Shown here: positions 38,851-46,687 of the stretch, one piece after another
Position numbering within the stretch: position 1 is the stretch's first letter
How the letters are laid out: every line of letters starts with the position of its first letter
From: VRUE01 sp963702035
GTDB taxonomy: Bacteria; Actinomycetota; Thermoleophilia; Solirubrobacterales; 70-9
NCBI GenBank assembly: GCA_963702035.1
Contig: OY969700.1
Location: forward strand, 1,736,001-1,800,000
Reading direction: 5' to 3'
Length of the DNA stretch: 64,000 nt
Position numbers and translations under genes: made by a program
The notes under the pieces: generated by a model
The model's database searches: none
What the model saw: the letters and a program-made list of their open reading frames with translations, nothing else
What the model was told of the DNA's origin: nothing

Positions 38851-40186
38851 GCTCCTGGCGCTGGGCGTCTCCCACAAGACGGCGCCGCTCGACCTGCGCG
38901 AGCGCCTCTCGCTGACCGAGGGCCGCGCGGTCGGGGCGCTGCACGAGCTGACCGCTGTGGAGGGCATTCACGAGGCAGCGGCAATATCGACCTGCAACCG
39001 GACCGAGCTCTACCTGATCGTCTCCGACACGGTCGAAGCCGAGTCCGAGGCGCTGGGCGTGCTGACCCGCCAGGCGGAGATCCGCCCGACCGAGCTGCTC
39101 GGCCACCTCTACTCGCTGCGCTCCGGCGACGCGGCCCGGCACCTGTTCCGGGTCACGGCCGGGCTCGACTCGATGATCGTCGGCGAGGCCGAGATCCAGG
39201 GCCAGGTCAAACGCGCCTACGAGCTGGCCCTGGTCGAGAGCGCCACGGGGCCGATCCTCAATCGCCTCTTCCGCGGCGCCCTCGCCGCCGGCGGCCGGGT
39301 TCGCGAGGAGACCGCGGTCGGCGAGAAGGGCGTCTCGATCCCCTCGGTCGCGGTCGAGCTGGCGCGGCGCACGCTCGGCGACCTCGGCCAGAAGCGGGTG
39401 CTGGTGATCGGTGCCGGCGAGACCGCGGAGCTGGTTGCCAGAGCCCTGGTGTCTCGCGGCGCCGCCGGCGTCTTCGTCGCCAACCGCCACTACGACCGGG
39501 CGATCGGCCTGGCCCAGCGCTTCGACGGCGAGGCCGTCCGCTTCGAGGACCTCCCCGAGCAGCTGCAGGCCGCCGACATCGTCGTCTCCGCGACCAACTC
39601 CCCCCACCACATCGTCGAGCGCGACGGCCTCGCCCAGGTGATGGAGACACGCTCGGGCCGGCCTCTGCTCCTTGTCAACATCGCGGTGCCGCGCGATATC
39701 GAACCCGAGTGCCGCGAGGTCGCCGGGGTCAGCCTCTACGACATCGACGACGTGCAGCAGATCGTCGAGCGCAACGCCGGCGACCGCGAGGGCGAGGCGC
39801 GGCGGGCCGAGCCGATCCTCGCCGCCGAGCTCGACCGCTTCGAGCGCTGGCTCGCCTCCTTGGAGGTGGTGCCGACGATCGCCTCGCTGCGCGAGCGCGC
39901 CGATGAGATCGTCGCCCGTGTGCTGGCCGAGAACGACGGTCGCTGGACCCACCTCGGCGAGGCCGACCGCGAACGGCTCATGGCGATGGCGAGGGCAATC
40001 GCCTCGCGCCTCCTGCACGAGCCGACTCTGAGGATGAAGCGGTCGGCGGGGAGCGACGACGCGTACGTGTACGTGAGCGCGCTGCGGGAGTTGTTTGGGT
40101 TGGACGTGGAGATGGAGCCGGAGGAGGAAAGCGAAGGGACGGTTACCGAGTTGCGGAAGGCCTATCCCGGCAGGGATTCCACTTAA
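38843..40186 (+). CDS. hemA: Glutamyl-tRNA reductase
   Basis: 447-residue enzyme of the C5 haem pathway that reduces glutamyl-tRNA to glutamate-1-semialdehyde. The catalytic Cys lies in AAISTCNRTELYL; the NADPH site is VLVIGAGETAELVAR; RVTAGLDSMIVGEAEIQGQVK and the C-terminal dimerisation helices with LLHEPTLRMK are typical. The last residues (AYPGRDST) and the TAA stop are supplied by a partial family B element (40159-40187). Confidence 0.94.
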   Translation: MSELLALGVSHKTAPLDLRERLSLTEGRAVGALHELTAVEGIHEAAAISTCNRTELYLIVSDTVEAESEALGVLTRQAEIRPTELLGHLYSLRSGDAARHLFRVTAGLDSMIVGEAEIQGQVKRAYELALVESATGPILNRLFRGALAAGGRVREETAVGEKGVSIPSVAVELARRTLGDLGQKRVLVIGAGETAELVARALVSRGAAGVFVANRHYDRAIGLAQRFDGEAVRFEDLPEQLQAADIVVSATNSPHHIVERDGLAQVMETRSGRPLLLVNIAVPRDIEPECREVAGVSLYDIDDVQQIVERNAGDREGEARRAEPILAAELDRFERWLASLEVVPTIASLRERADEIVARVLAENDGRWTHLGEADRERLMAMARAIASRLLHEPTLRMKRSAGSDDAYVYVSALRELFGLDVEMEPEEESEGTVTELRKAYPGRDST

Positions 40187-40187
40187 C
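40159..40187. repeat. Partial left end of a family B element
   Basis: 29 bp (ggcctatcccggcaggga followed by ttccacttaac) nearly identical to the left end of the full copy at 40198. It overlaps the 3' end and stop codon of hemA and gives a tandem duplication of the element end. Confidence 0.75.
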
Positions 40188-40197
40188 GCCTCGCATG

Positions 40198-40310
40198 GGC
40201 CTATCCGGGCAGGGCTTCCACTTAACTTTTCGGTGTGTCGGGATTGGGCTGGCGCCCGGAAGGCAATCGGCGAAAAAGTACAAGACGTTCCAGCCCTACC
40301 CGGATAGGCC
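40198..40310. repeat. Palindromic element, family B, copy 2
   Basis: 113 bp, the same length as copy 1 at 18545. The arms (40198-40216, 40292-40310) are 19 bp with one mismatch and are unrelated to the arms of copy 1. The interior ttccacttaacttttcgg..cggcgaaaaagtacaagacgttcc is shared. It fills the hemA-hemC gap. Confidence 0.87.
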
Positions 40311-40328
40311 TTAGCCTCAACGCTTTCA

Positions 40329-41201
40329 ATGATTCGGATCGCTACCCGCAACAGTGCACTGGCAAAAGCGCAAGCTGGTCAGGTCGCTGCGCTGTTGGGG
40401 GGAGGGGAGCTGGTGGAGGTTTCCTCGGATGGTGAGGTTGGGGACAAGGCACGTTTCGTACGGGGGGTTGAGCGGGCGCTGCTGGAGGGGGAAGCTGATG
40501 TAGGGGTGCACTCGGCTAAGGATCTGCCGGCTGAGATGGCTGAGGGGCTGGTGATTGCGGCGGTGCCGGTGCGGGAGGATCCGGCCGATGCTTGGATCGG
40601 CGCGGGGGGCTCGCTTGACGATGTGCCCGAGGGCGCTCGGGTGGGGACGGCCAGCCTTCGCCGACGTGCACAGCTGCTGGCGGCGCGGCCCGACTTGGTG
40701 GTGAGCGAGTTGCATGGCAACGTCGATACGCGGCTGCGCAAGCTGGGCGAAGAGGAGCTGAACGGGATCGTGCTTGCCGCCGCCGGGCTCAAGCGGCTGG
40801 GGCGCGAAGGCGAGGTTTCGTTCGCGATCCCGGCCGCGGCGATGACGCCCGCGGCGGGGCAGGGCGCGCTGGTCCTGCAGACGCGCGCGGACGATGCCGA
40901 CGCGACCGCGGCCGCCGCGGCGATTGGCGACGAGACCTCGCTTCGTGAGCTGACCGCGGAGCGCGCCGTGGTCGCCCTGCTCGATGCGACCTGCGCCACG
41001 CCGATCGGAGTCCACGCCCGGGTCGAGGACGCGCAGCTGACGCTCGAGGCCTTCGTCGGCCTTTCCGACGGCAGCGAGTGGATCCGCGACCGGGTCGAGG
41101 CCGCGGCCGCGGAGCCCGCGGCGGCGGGAGCGCTCCTGGCCGAGCGCCTGCTTGGCGCCGGCGCCCGCGACATCCTCGACCGCGCCGAGGAGCGCATCTG
41201 A
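40329..41201 (+). CDS. hemC: Porphobilinogen deaminase
   Basis: 290-residue hydroxymethylbilane synthase, joining four porphobilinogens. N-terminal IRIATRNSALAKAQA, active-site VGVHSAKDLP, cofactor-binding GTASLRRRAQLLA and ELHGNVDTRLRKL are intact. The dipyrromethane Cys is in ATCATPIGVHA (~residue 221). Slightly compact relative to 310. It begins 18 bp after the element, so its transcription from the hemA promoter must cross that strong hairpin. Confidence 0.94.
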   Translation: MIRIATRNSALAKAQAGQVAALLGGGELVEVSSDGEVGDKARFVRGVERALLEGEADVGVHSAKDLPAEMAEGLVIAAVPVREDPADAWIGAGGSLDDVPEGARVGTASLRRRAQLLAARPDLVVSELHGNVDTRLRKLGEEELNGIVLAAAGLKRLGREGEVSFAIPAAAMTPAAGQGALVLQTRADDADATAAAAAIGDETSLRELTAERAVVALLDATCATPIGVHARVEDAQLTLEAFVGLSDGSEWIRDRVEAAAAEPAAAGALLAERLLGAGARDILDRAEERI

Positions 41202-41202
41202 G

Positions 41203-41246
41203 GTGTCCGAGTTTTCGCTTCCATATGGACGCATAACCTCGGACAC
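41203..41246. repeat. Hairpin between hemC and cobA/hemD
   Basis: gtgtccgag / ctcggacac (9 bp) around a 26-nt loop, starting 1 bp after the hemC stop. Could be a short relative of the palindromic elements or an attenuating terminator. Confidence 0.55.
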
Positions 41247-41264
41247 GCCTGGGAGGGAAGGGGC

Positions 41265-42923
41265 GTGAGCGCGCGGCCCGGGGTCGTGTATCTGGTTGGG
41301 GCCGGTCCCGGCGATCCCGGCTTGATGACGGCGCGCTCGCTGGAGCTGATCGCCTCCGCCGACGCGATCTTCCACGACCGTCTGATCCCACCGGGTGCGC
41401 TCGCCGGCGCCCGAGCCGACGCTGAGTTGGTCTACGTCGGCAAGGCGCCCGGCAGGCCTTCGGTCCCCCAGGAGAAGATCGGCGAGAGGCTGATCGAGGC
41501 TGCACGGGCGGGCAAGAGCGTCGTGCGGCTCAAGGGCGGCGATCCCTTTGTGTTTGGTCGCGGTGGCGAGGAGGGGGAAGCGCTGCGCGAGGCGGGGGTC
41601 GAGTTCGAGGTCGTACCGGGCGTCACGGCGGGCGTGGCGGCAAGCGCCTACGCCGGCATTCCGGTGACGCACCGGGACGACGCCTCGGCGGTCGCCTTCG
41701 TCACCGGCCACGAGGATCCGGCGAAGTCCGAGACCGCGCTCGACTGGGAGGCGCTGGCGCGCTTCCCGGGCACGCTTGTCTTCTACATGGGGGTCAAACG
41801 GTTGGGCGACAACGCGGCGGCGCTGATCGCGGCGGGTCGAGATGCGGACGAGCCCGCCGCCGCGGTCGAGCGCGGCACGATGGACGGTCAGCGCACCGTC
41901 GTCGCGACCCTGGGAACCCTGGCTGAGGCAGTCGAGCGCGAGGCAATCGGGGCGCCGGCGCTGATCGTCGTCGGCGACGTGGTCGAGCGGCGCGAGAAGC
42001 TCGCTTGGCTCGAGCGCCGGCCGCTGCACGGCAAGCGCGTCGTCGTCACCCGGGCGCGTGCTCAGGCGAGCGGCTTGGCCGCAACCCTGCGCGACCTCGG
42101 CGCTGAGGTGGTCGAGCTGCCGGCGATCCGGATCGAGTCGCGGATCGAGAGCGAGGAGGTGCGCCGAGCGGTCGAGCGGATCGGCGAGTACGCGCTCATT
42201 TGCGTAACCAGCCCCAATGGTGCGCACCTTCTCTTCGAGGCACTGACCGCTGCCGATCTCGATGCACGGGCGTTGGGCCATGCGCCGATGAGTCCCAAAC
42301 AGAAGCAGGCAGGAGAGGGGGGGAGGACGGGCGCTGCCGCCGAGGTCAAGGCGAAGGATGGGCCGTGCGCTGCCGCCGAGGCCGAGACGCTGGGAGGGGC
42401 GGGCGCCGCAGCGGAAGCGCAGGGCCGTGCCGGCCCGACGATCGCCGCAATCGGTCCCGGCACTGTGCGAGCCCTCTCAGGGCACGGCATCTCCGCCGAC
42501 ATCGTCCCGGAGCGGTTTGTCGCCGAGGCGCTGGTGGAAGCGCTGGCTGACGTCGAGGTCGAGGGCCGCAAGGTTCTCATCGCCCGCGCCGCCGAGGCGC
42601 GCGACGTCCTCCCCGACGCATTGCGCGAGCGCGGCGCCGAGGTCGACGTCGTCGCCCTCTACGAGACGGTGCGCGAGGAGCCCACGGCGAAGGCGATCGA
42701 GGCTGCGCAGAACGCCGACTATGTGACCTTCACCTCCTCCTCGACGGTGCGCAACCTGACCGAGGCCCTCGGCGACCGCTTCCCCTCCAACGCCCGAATC
42801 GTCTCGATCGGCCCGGTGACCAGCGAGGCGGCCCGCGACGCAGGCCTCAAGGTGCACGTTGAAGCCGAGCGCCACGACGTCAACGGCCTCGTCACGGCCC
42901 TCCTAGTCGATGCCGCCGACTGA
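41265..42923 (+). CDS. cobA-hemD: Fused uroporphyrinogen-III C-methyltransferase / synthase
   Basis: 552 residues, GTG start. The N-terminal ~245 residues are SUMT (CobA): VYLVGAGPGDPGLMTARSLE, VRLKGGDPFVFGRGGEE, VPGVTAGVAASAYAGIPVTHR. The C-terminal ~300 residues are uroporphyrinogen-III synthase (HemD), which closes the macrocycle with ring D inversion. The fusion serves sirohaem/corrin and haem branches. Within HemD, residues ~342-387 are a low-complexity insertion of Ala/Glu/Gly built from imperfect repeats containing AAAE. Confidence 0.9.
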   Translation: MSARPGVVYLVGAGPGDPGLMTARSLELIASADAIFHDRLIPPGALAGARADAELVYVGKAPGRPSVPQEKIGERLIEAARAGKSVVRLKGGDPFVFGRGGEEGEALREAGVEFEVVPGVTAGVAASAYAGIPVTHRDDASAVAFVTGHEDPAKSETALDWEALARFPGTLVFYMGVKRLGDNAAALIAAGRDADEPAAAVERGTMDGQRTVVATLGTLAEAVEREAIGAPALIVVGDVVERREKLAWLERRPLHGKRVVVTRARAQASGLAATLRDLGAEVVELPAIRIESRIESEEVRRAVERIGEYALICVTSPNGAHLLFEALTAADLDARALGHAPMSPKQKQAGEGGRTGAAAEVKAKDGPCAAAEAETLGGAGAAAEAQGRAGPTIAAIGPGTVRALSGHGISADIVPERFVAEALVEALADVEVEGRKVLIARAAEARDVLPDALRERGAEVDVVALYETVREEPTAKAIEAAQNADYVTFTSSSTVRNLTEALGDRFPSNARIVSIGPVTSEAARDAGLKVHVEAERHDVNGLVTALLVDAAD

Positions 42924-42963
42924 TTGCTGCTTTTTCCACCCAATGGTGGGGAAAAAGCAGCAA
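42924..42963. terminator. Long hairpin after cobA/hemD
   Basis: Perfect 12-bp outer stem ttgctgcttttt/aaaaagcagcaa continued by a C/G-rich inner stem, directly at the stop codon of cobA/hemD. The T-rich arm makes it a good bidirectional terminator; it may also belong to the palindromic elements since it starts at the stop. Confidence 0.65.
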
Positions 42964-42977
42964 CTGAGGGAGCGTGG

Positions 42978-43871
42978 ATGAGCTTCGGAGCTCCCCATCG
43001 CCACTTCCGCGTCACCGACTCGACCAACGCCCGGGCCCGAGAGCTGGTCGAGGCCGGCGCCCCGCACGGCACCGTCGTCACCGCCGCCGAGCAGACCGCC
43101 GGTCGGGGCCGCCAGGGCCGAACCTGGACCGCCCCACCCGACAAAGCCCTCCTCTACTCAGCGATCCTGCGCCCCCTCGACAAGCGCCACCTGCTCCTGC
43201 CACTCGCCGTACCACTCGCCGTCTGCGACACGGCAGAGGAGCTCGAACCCGGCATCGAGTGCCAGGTCAAGTGGCCCAACGACATCTGGGTAAAAGGCCG
43301 CAAGCTCGCCGGGGTCCTAATCGAGGCAAAGCCCCAAGACGGCTGGGCAGTGATCGGCGTAGGCCTGAACCTCTCCATAGCTACCGACGAGTTCCCGCCA
43401 GAGCTCTATGACACGGCGATTTCGCTCCTCGGCGCGCTCGGGGGAGGTCGGGAGTCGCCTCGACGATGCCTCGCGAAGCGGCCCCGGCAGGGTGACTCCA
43501 GCCGCGAAGCGGCACCAGATTCCACCGCCGAAGGCGGTGGTGGGCACTCGGCGAGGCGACTCCCGACCTCCCCCGCGGATAGTGAGCGGAGCGCCAGCGG
43601 AGCGAACCCCGGCACCTTCCCGGACTCCCCCCCGACTCCCTCGACCGCGGCCGCAGTTCTAAACCGTCACCTGGCAGCCTGGGTCACGGCGGATCGAGCG
43701 GACACGCTCGCCGCCTGGCGCTCGCGCGACGCGCTGCGCGGTCGCAAAGTCTCCTGGGACGGCGGCAACGGCGTCGCCGACGGGATCGAGGACTCGGGAG
43801 ACCTAGTCGTCGTCGCTGCCGGCGGCGACCGGGTCGTCCTTGGCGCCGGCGAGGTCCACCTGCGGCTCTGA
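42978..43871 (+). CDS. birA: Biotin-[acetyl-CoA-carboxylase] ligase with internal palindromic insert
   Basis: 297-residue biotin protein ligase without the DNA-binding domain. TDSTNARARELVEAGAPHGTVVTAAEQTAGRGRQGRTW, the biotin/ATP loop, and the KWPNDIWVKGRKLAGVLIEA catalytic Lys are intact. After YDTAISLLGAL the sequence becomes a ~60-residue basic, Ser/Gly/Pro-rich stretch encoded by the element 43440-43574 and its flank, then returns to family-like sequence (TAAAVLNRHLAAW, RGRKVSWDG). The C-terminal domain therefore should still fold, with a large surface loop. Its 3' end overlaps the convergent helicase gene by 69 bp. Start ATG 42978. Confidence 0.9.
   Translation: MSFGAPHRHFRVTDSTNARARELVEAGAPHGTVVTAAEQTAGRGRQGRTWTAPPDKALLYSAILRPLDKRHLLLPLAVPLAVCDTAEELEPGIECQVKWPNDIWVKGRKLAGVLIEAKPQDGWAVIGVGLNLSIATDEFPPELYDTAISLLGALGGGRESPRRCLAKRPRQGDSSREAAPDSTAEGGGGHSARRLPTSPADSERSASGANPGTFPDSPPTPSTAAAVLNRHLAAWVTADRADTLAAWRSRDALRGRKVSWDGGNGVADGIEDSGDLVVVAAGGDRVVLGAGEVHLRL
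43440..43574. repeat. Palindromic element, family A, copy 3, inside birA
   Basis: 135 bp, perfect 23-bp arms (43440-43462, 43552-43574). Interior gatgcctcgcgaagcggccc, then gccgcgaagcggcaccagattccaccgccgaaggcgg, matches copy 2 with scattered changes. Downstream (43577-43640) a further direct/inverted gagcggagcg stretch may be a remnant of another copy. Confidence 0.9.
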
Positions 43872-46370
43872 GTCCGGCGCAGCGCCGTTCCCGCCGCCGC
43901 TTTTCCTCGCCCGCCGAGCTCGCTTCTTGGCCGGTTTCGCGCCGTTCTCACCCGCACCCGCGCCCGCTTTGCCCTTTTTGCGTTTGCGCCGCCGTTTGCC
44001 GCCTTTGGGGAAGTTGCGCAGCAGTTCGCGCGCGGTCGCCGAAGGTTTGCGCGCCATGCGCATCCGCGCGCCGCGCAGCACCTCCTCCCCTTCCGGGGTG
44101 TGCGAGACAGCTCCGGCGAGCAAGGACACTGAGAGCCGGCGGTCCTGTTTGCGCGCCGCGTGGACGAGGCGGCGGGCGTTGCGCCCGTGCGCGCGGCCGG
44201 AGGAGTTGACGAGCAGGCCGAGCAGCCGCTTCGTCTCCGGCCAGCGCTGCACGGCGTACTCTTCGTGCAGTTCGGGGGTGTAGGAGGCGAGCCGCCATAC
44301 CCACGCCTGGGCCTGGTCGCGGCGGCCGATCCGTTTGTTGACCAGCGCCTGCAGCAGGGTTTTCGTCCCCGCCCGCTTGTCGTCGCGGCTCCAGGTGCCG
44401 ACGATGTCGATCGCGTCGTCGAAGGCGTCGGGGTCGCGCAGGTCGGCGATCTCGGCCAGCGCCTTCAGCCGCAGCTGCGAGTTGCGGTTGCGCTGCACGC
44501 AGGTGAGCAGGAAGCGACGGCGCAGCTCCTTGGTCTTGTCGTTCTGCAGCATCGAGCGGGCGCGTCGCCAGTTCTGCGGGTTGACGCGCGCCCCCGCCAG
44601 CGCCGCCCAGGCGTGCTGCTCGGGGTAGTCGAGGTTCTCGACCGCGATCCGCCAGAGGTCGCGTTCGAGCACCTGGGTGCGCTTTTCGGAGTCCTCCGAG
44701 ACGGGGACGATGCGCCGCTCGACCCGCACCCGCCGGCCGCGGCCGCGGCGCACCGGGCCGACGACGATCGCGCCGCCGCGGTAGACGTCGCGGTCGAGCA
44801 GGCTGTGCAGGGTGACGATCGTCTCGTCGTGGGTGGTCGCCGGGTGGACGAAGTCGATCACGAGGCCGGCCTCCTTGCCGGGCGCCCGCCGGGTCACGCG
44901 GCCGACGCGCTGCTGGTAGATCCGTCGCGAGGCGGTCGGCGCCAGGTGCATGCAGATCGTCGCCCGCGGCGAGTTCCAGCCCTCGGCGAGCAGCATCGCG
45001 TTGCAGAGCACGTCGACCTCGCCGCGCTCGAAGCCGGCGAGGATCTCGGCCAGTTCGCGCTTCGGCGTCTCGCCGGAGACGGCGCGGGCGACGATGCCGG
45101 CTTTCTGCAGCGCCTTGGCGACGTTCTTGGCGTGCTGGACGCCGGCGGTGTAGAGCACGCCGGGCGTCTTCGAGAAGCGCGTCTTGTAGAGGTCGGCGAT
45201 CGCCACGTTGAAGGGCTCCTGATCGAGCAGCGCGGCCAGCTCCTCCTGATCGAAGTCCTGGTCGACCTCGCCTTTGCGCAGCGGCACCTTGGCGATCGTG
45301 CGCACGCCCGGACCCGGCGGAATGCGGAGGCAGCGCAGCGGCGAGATCACGCCGCGGCGTGCCGCCTGGGCGAGGTCGAAGCGCGAGGTCTGGGTCGGGA
45401 AGAGGTCGGTGACGTGGCGGGCGATCAGCGCCCCGGTCGCGGTCATGCCGATGAAGACCGGGCCGGTCCAGGCGCGGATGCAGGCGCTGGTTTTCTCGCC
45501 CAGCGCGGTGTGCGCCTCGTCGCAGATCACGACCGAGTAGGCGTCGGAGACCTTCTTGTGGTTGCGGACGAACCACTGGTAGGTCTCGACCGTGACCGGG
45601 CCGTCGGGATCGTCGCGATCGCCGAGCAGCGGCGGGCGCAGCCGCTCCTTGTAGCCGCGGTCGGAGATCTCGCCGATGAACTGGTCGACCAGGTTGCGGC
45701 GGTGGGTGAGGATGAGGACGCCGCCGGTGCGGGTGGCGTCGATGAAGCCGACCGCGGCGACCGTCTTGCCGGCGCCGGTCGCGTGCTCGAACCAGAAGCG
45801 CCGTGCGGCGCCCGGGTCCTCAGCGGCCTCCTCGTCCGGCGCCTCCTCGTCCTCCTCGGGCGACTCTTCCTCCCAGTCCTGCGGCTCCTCGTCGGGCGCC
45901 AGGTCCTCCGGCTCCTCGTCCTCCTCATCGTCGGCCTCGTCCGCGTCCACGTCGGCCGGCTTGCCGTCGCCACTCGGCTCGTCGAGCTCGACGGCAGCGG
46001 CGGCGTCGCCGTTCTCGGCCGCCGTCTGCTGCTCGGACATCAGCTCGGTCAGGGTTCCCGAGAGCGCGTCAACCTGGTGCGGGTTCAGTTCGGCGCCGTC
46101 GCGCAGCTTCGGCGGTTCGTCGGCGAGCAGCCGCTCGAGGCCGAGCAGCAGCGAGAAGTCGCGGCGCCACTGGATCGAGGGCTCCTCGCAACCCTCGTCG
46201 AGCTCCTTCAGCGCGGCATCGAGGGCGCGGCGACGGGCGGTGCCGGGGGCGAGCGCCTCGGGACCCTCGCCGTCGAGCAGCAGCGGCTCGCGGGCAAACG
46301 CGGCCGCCCGATCTATATCGGCGCCTGAAGGAACTGCCGCCTGCGCGGCAACTTCGCTGGTCTTGGCCAT
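43803..46370 (-). CDS. SF2 DEAH-box helicase with acidic linker
   Basis: 855 residues. Walker A ATGAGKT (~residue 198), DEAH in VVICDEAHTAL, motif III GMTATG, and motif VI QQRVGRVTRRA place it in the type III restriction/UvrB-like SF2 group. Before Walker A comes ~80 residues almost all Asp/Glu/Pro (DEEDEEPEDLAPDEE), an unstructured acidic linker. The C-terminus is a long basic Lys/Arg/Gly tail (KRRRKRKKGKAGAGAGENG). It has no visible nuclease domain. Function probably nucleic-acid remodelling. The 3' end overlaps birA. Confidence 0.75.
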   Translation of the reverse strand: MAKTSEVAAQAAVPSGADIDRAAAFAREPLLLDGEGPEALAPGTARRRALDAALKELDEGCEEPSIQWRRDFSLLLGLERLLADEPPKLRDGAELNPHQVDALSGTLTELMSEQQTAAENGDAAAAVELDEPSGDGKPADVDADEADDEEDEEPEDLAPDEEPQDWEEESPEEDEEAPDEEAAEDPGAARRFWFEHATGAGKTVAAVGFIDATRTGGVLILTHRRNLVDQFIGEISDRGYKERLRPPLLGDRDDPDGPVTVETYQWFVRNHKKVSDAYSVVICDEAHTALGEKTSACIRAWTGPVFIGMTATGALIARHVTDLFPTQTSRFDLAQAARRGVISPLRCLRIPPGPGVRTIAKVPLRKGEVDQDFDQEELAALLDQEPFNVAIADLYKTRFSKTPGVLYTAGVQHAKNVAKALQKAGIVARAVSGETPKRELAEILAGFERGEVDVLCNAMLLAEGWNSPRATICMHLAPTASRRIYQQRVGRVTRRAPGKEAGLVIDFVHPATTHDETIVTLHSLLDRDVYRGGAIVVGPVRRGRGRRVRVERRIVPVSEDSEKRTQVLERDLWRIAVENLDYPEQHAWAALAGARVNPQNWRRARSMLQNDKTKELRRRFLLTCVQRNRNSQLRLKALAEIADLRDPDAFDDAIDIVGTWSRDDKRAGTKTLLQALVNKRIGRRDQAQAWVWRLASYTPELHEEYAVQRWPETKRLLGLLVNSSGRAHGRNARRLVHAARKQDRRLSVSLLAGAVSHTPEGEEVLRGARMRMARKPSATARELLRNFPKGGKRRRKRKKGKAGAGAGENGAKPAKKRARRARKSGGGNGAAPDSEPQVDLAGAKDDPVAAGSDDD

Positions 46371-46505
46371 GAAGGCTTGTGCGCTTTCGTTCCCGCAGCG
46401 ACGCGGTGCGTGCCGTCGGGAGACTTAGACGAGGATGCCGGGAGGTCGGCTCTTCCTTCCCCCCAGCGCACTCGAGCGGCTCGCATACGGCGAACCGGAC
46501 GGCTC

Positions 46506-46535
46506 TATTGTAGGACACCGAGCCAAGATGAGTAA
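46506..46535 (-). promoter_or_regulatory. Possible promoter of the SF2 helicase gene
   Basis: On the minus strand a TACAAT hexamer (46511-46506) with TTACTC 17 nt upstream, about 140 bp before the helicase ATG. The -35 overlaps the outer arm of the palindromic element at 46529, so the insertion may have changed the promoter. Weak evidence. Confidence 0.25.
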
Positions 46536-46687
46536 TTCCAAAGCTCGCACCCGTGGATGACCCGCCTGGCGCTGCGCCGGATCGGCACCCGCAGCCTTGC
46601 GCGTAGCGCTGCTACGCGCGGCGGCTGCGTGCACCGCCCAGCTTGGCCAGTCGTGCCCCCACGGGCACGCCATTTGGGAATTACTCA
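46529..46687. repeat. Palindromic element, family C, copy 2
   Basis: 159 bp. Outer arms tgagtaattcc (46529-46539) and ggaattactca (46677-46687) are perfect; next comes cacccgtgg against cccacgggc. Inner hairpin gcgtagcgctgctacgc. Shared with 37745-37873: cgcctggcgc, ggatcg, gcccagcttggccagtcg. The right arm reaches into the 5' end of the TlpA-like gene. Confidence 0.78.

Noticed and set aside
42924..42963. Riboswitch in the haem/biotin region
   Set aside because: The hairpin is a simple perfect stem at a stop codon with no aptamer-like conserved junction.
44160..46328. Very long open frames antisense to known genes (for example opposite the SF2 helicase, opposite the FAD/Fe-S gene at 14100-16130 and opposite the large secreted protein)
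   Set aside because: They mirror high-GC codon use of the real genes, have Arg/Pro/Gly-rich composition and no domains; the sense frames carry full family motifs.
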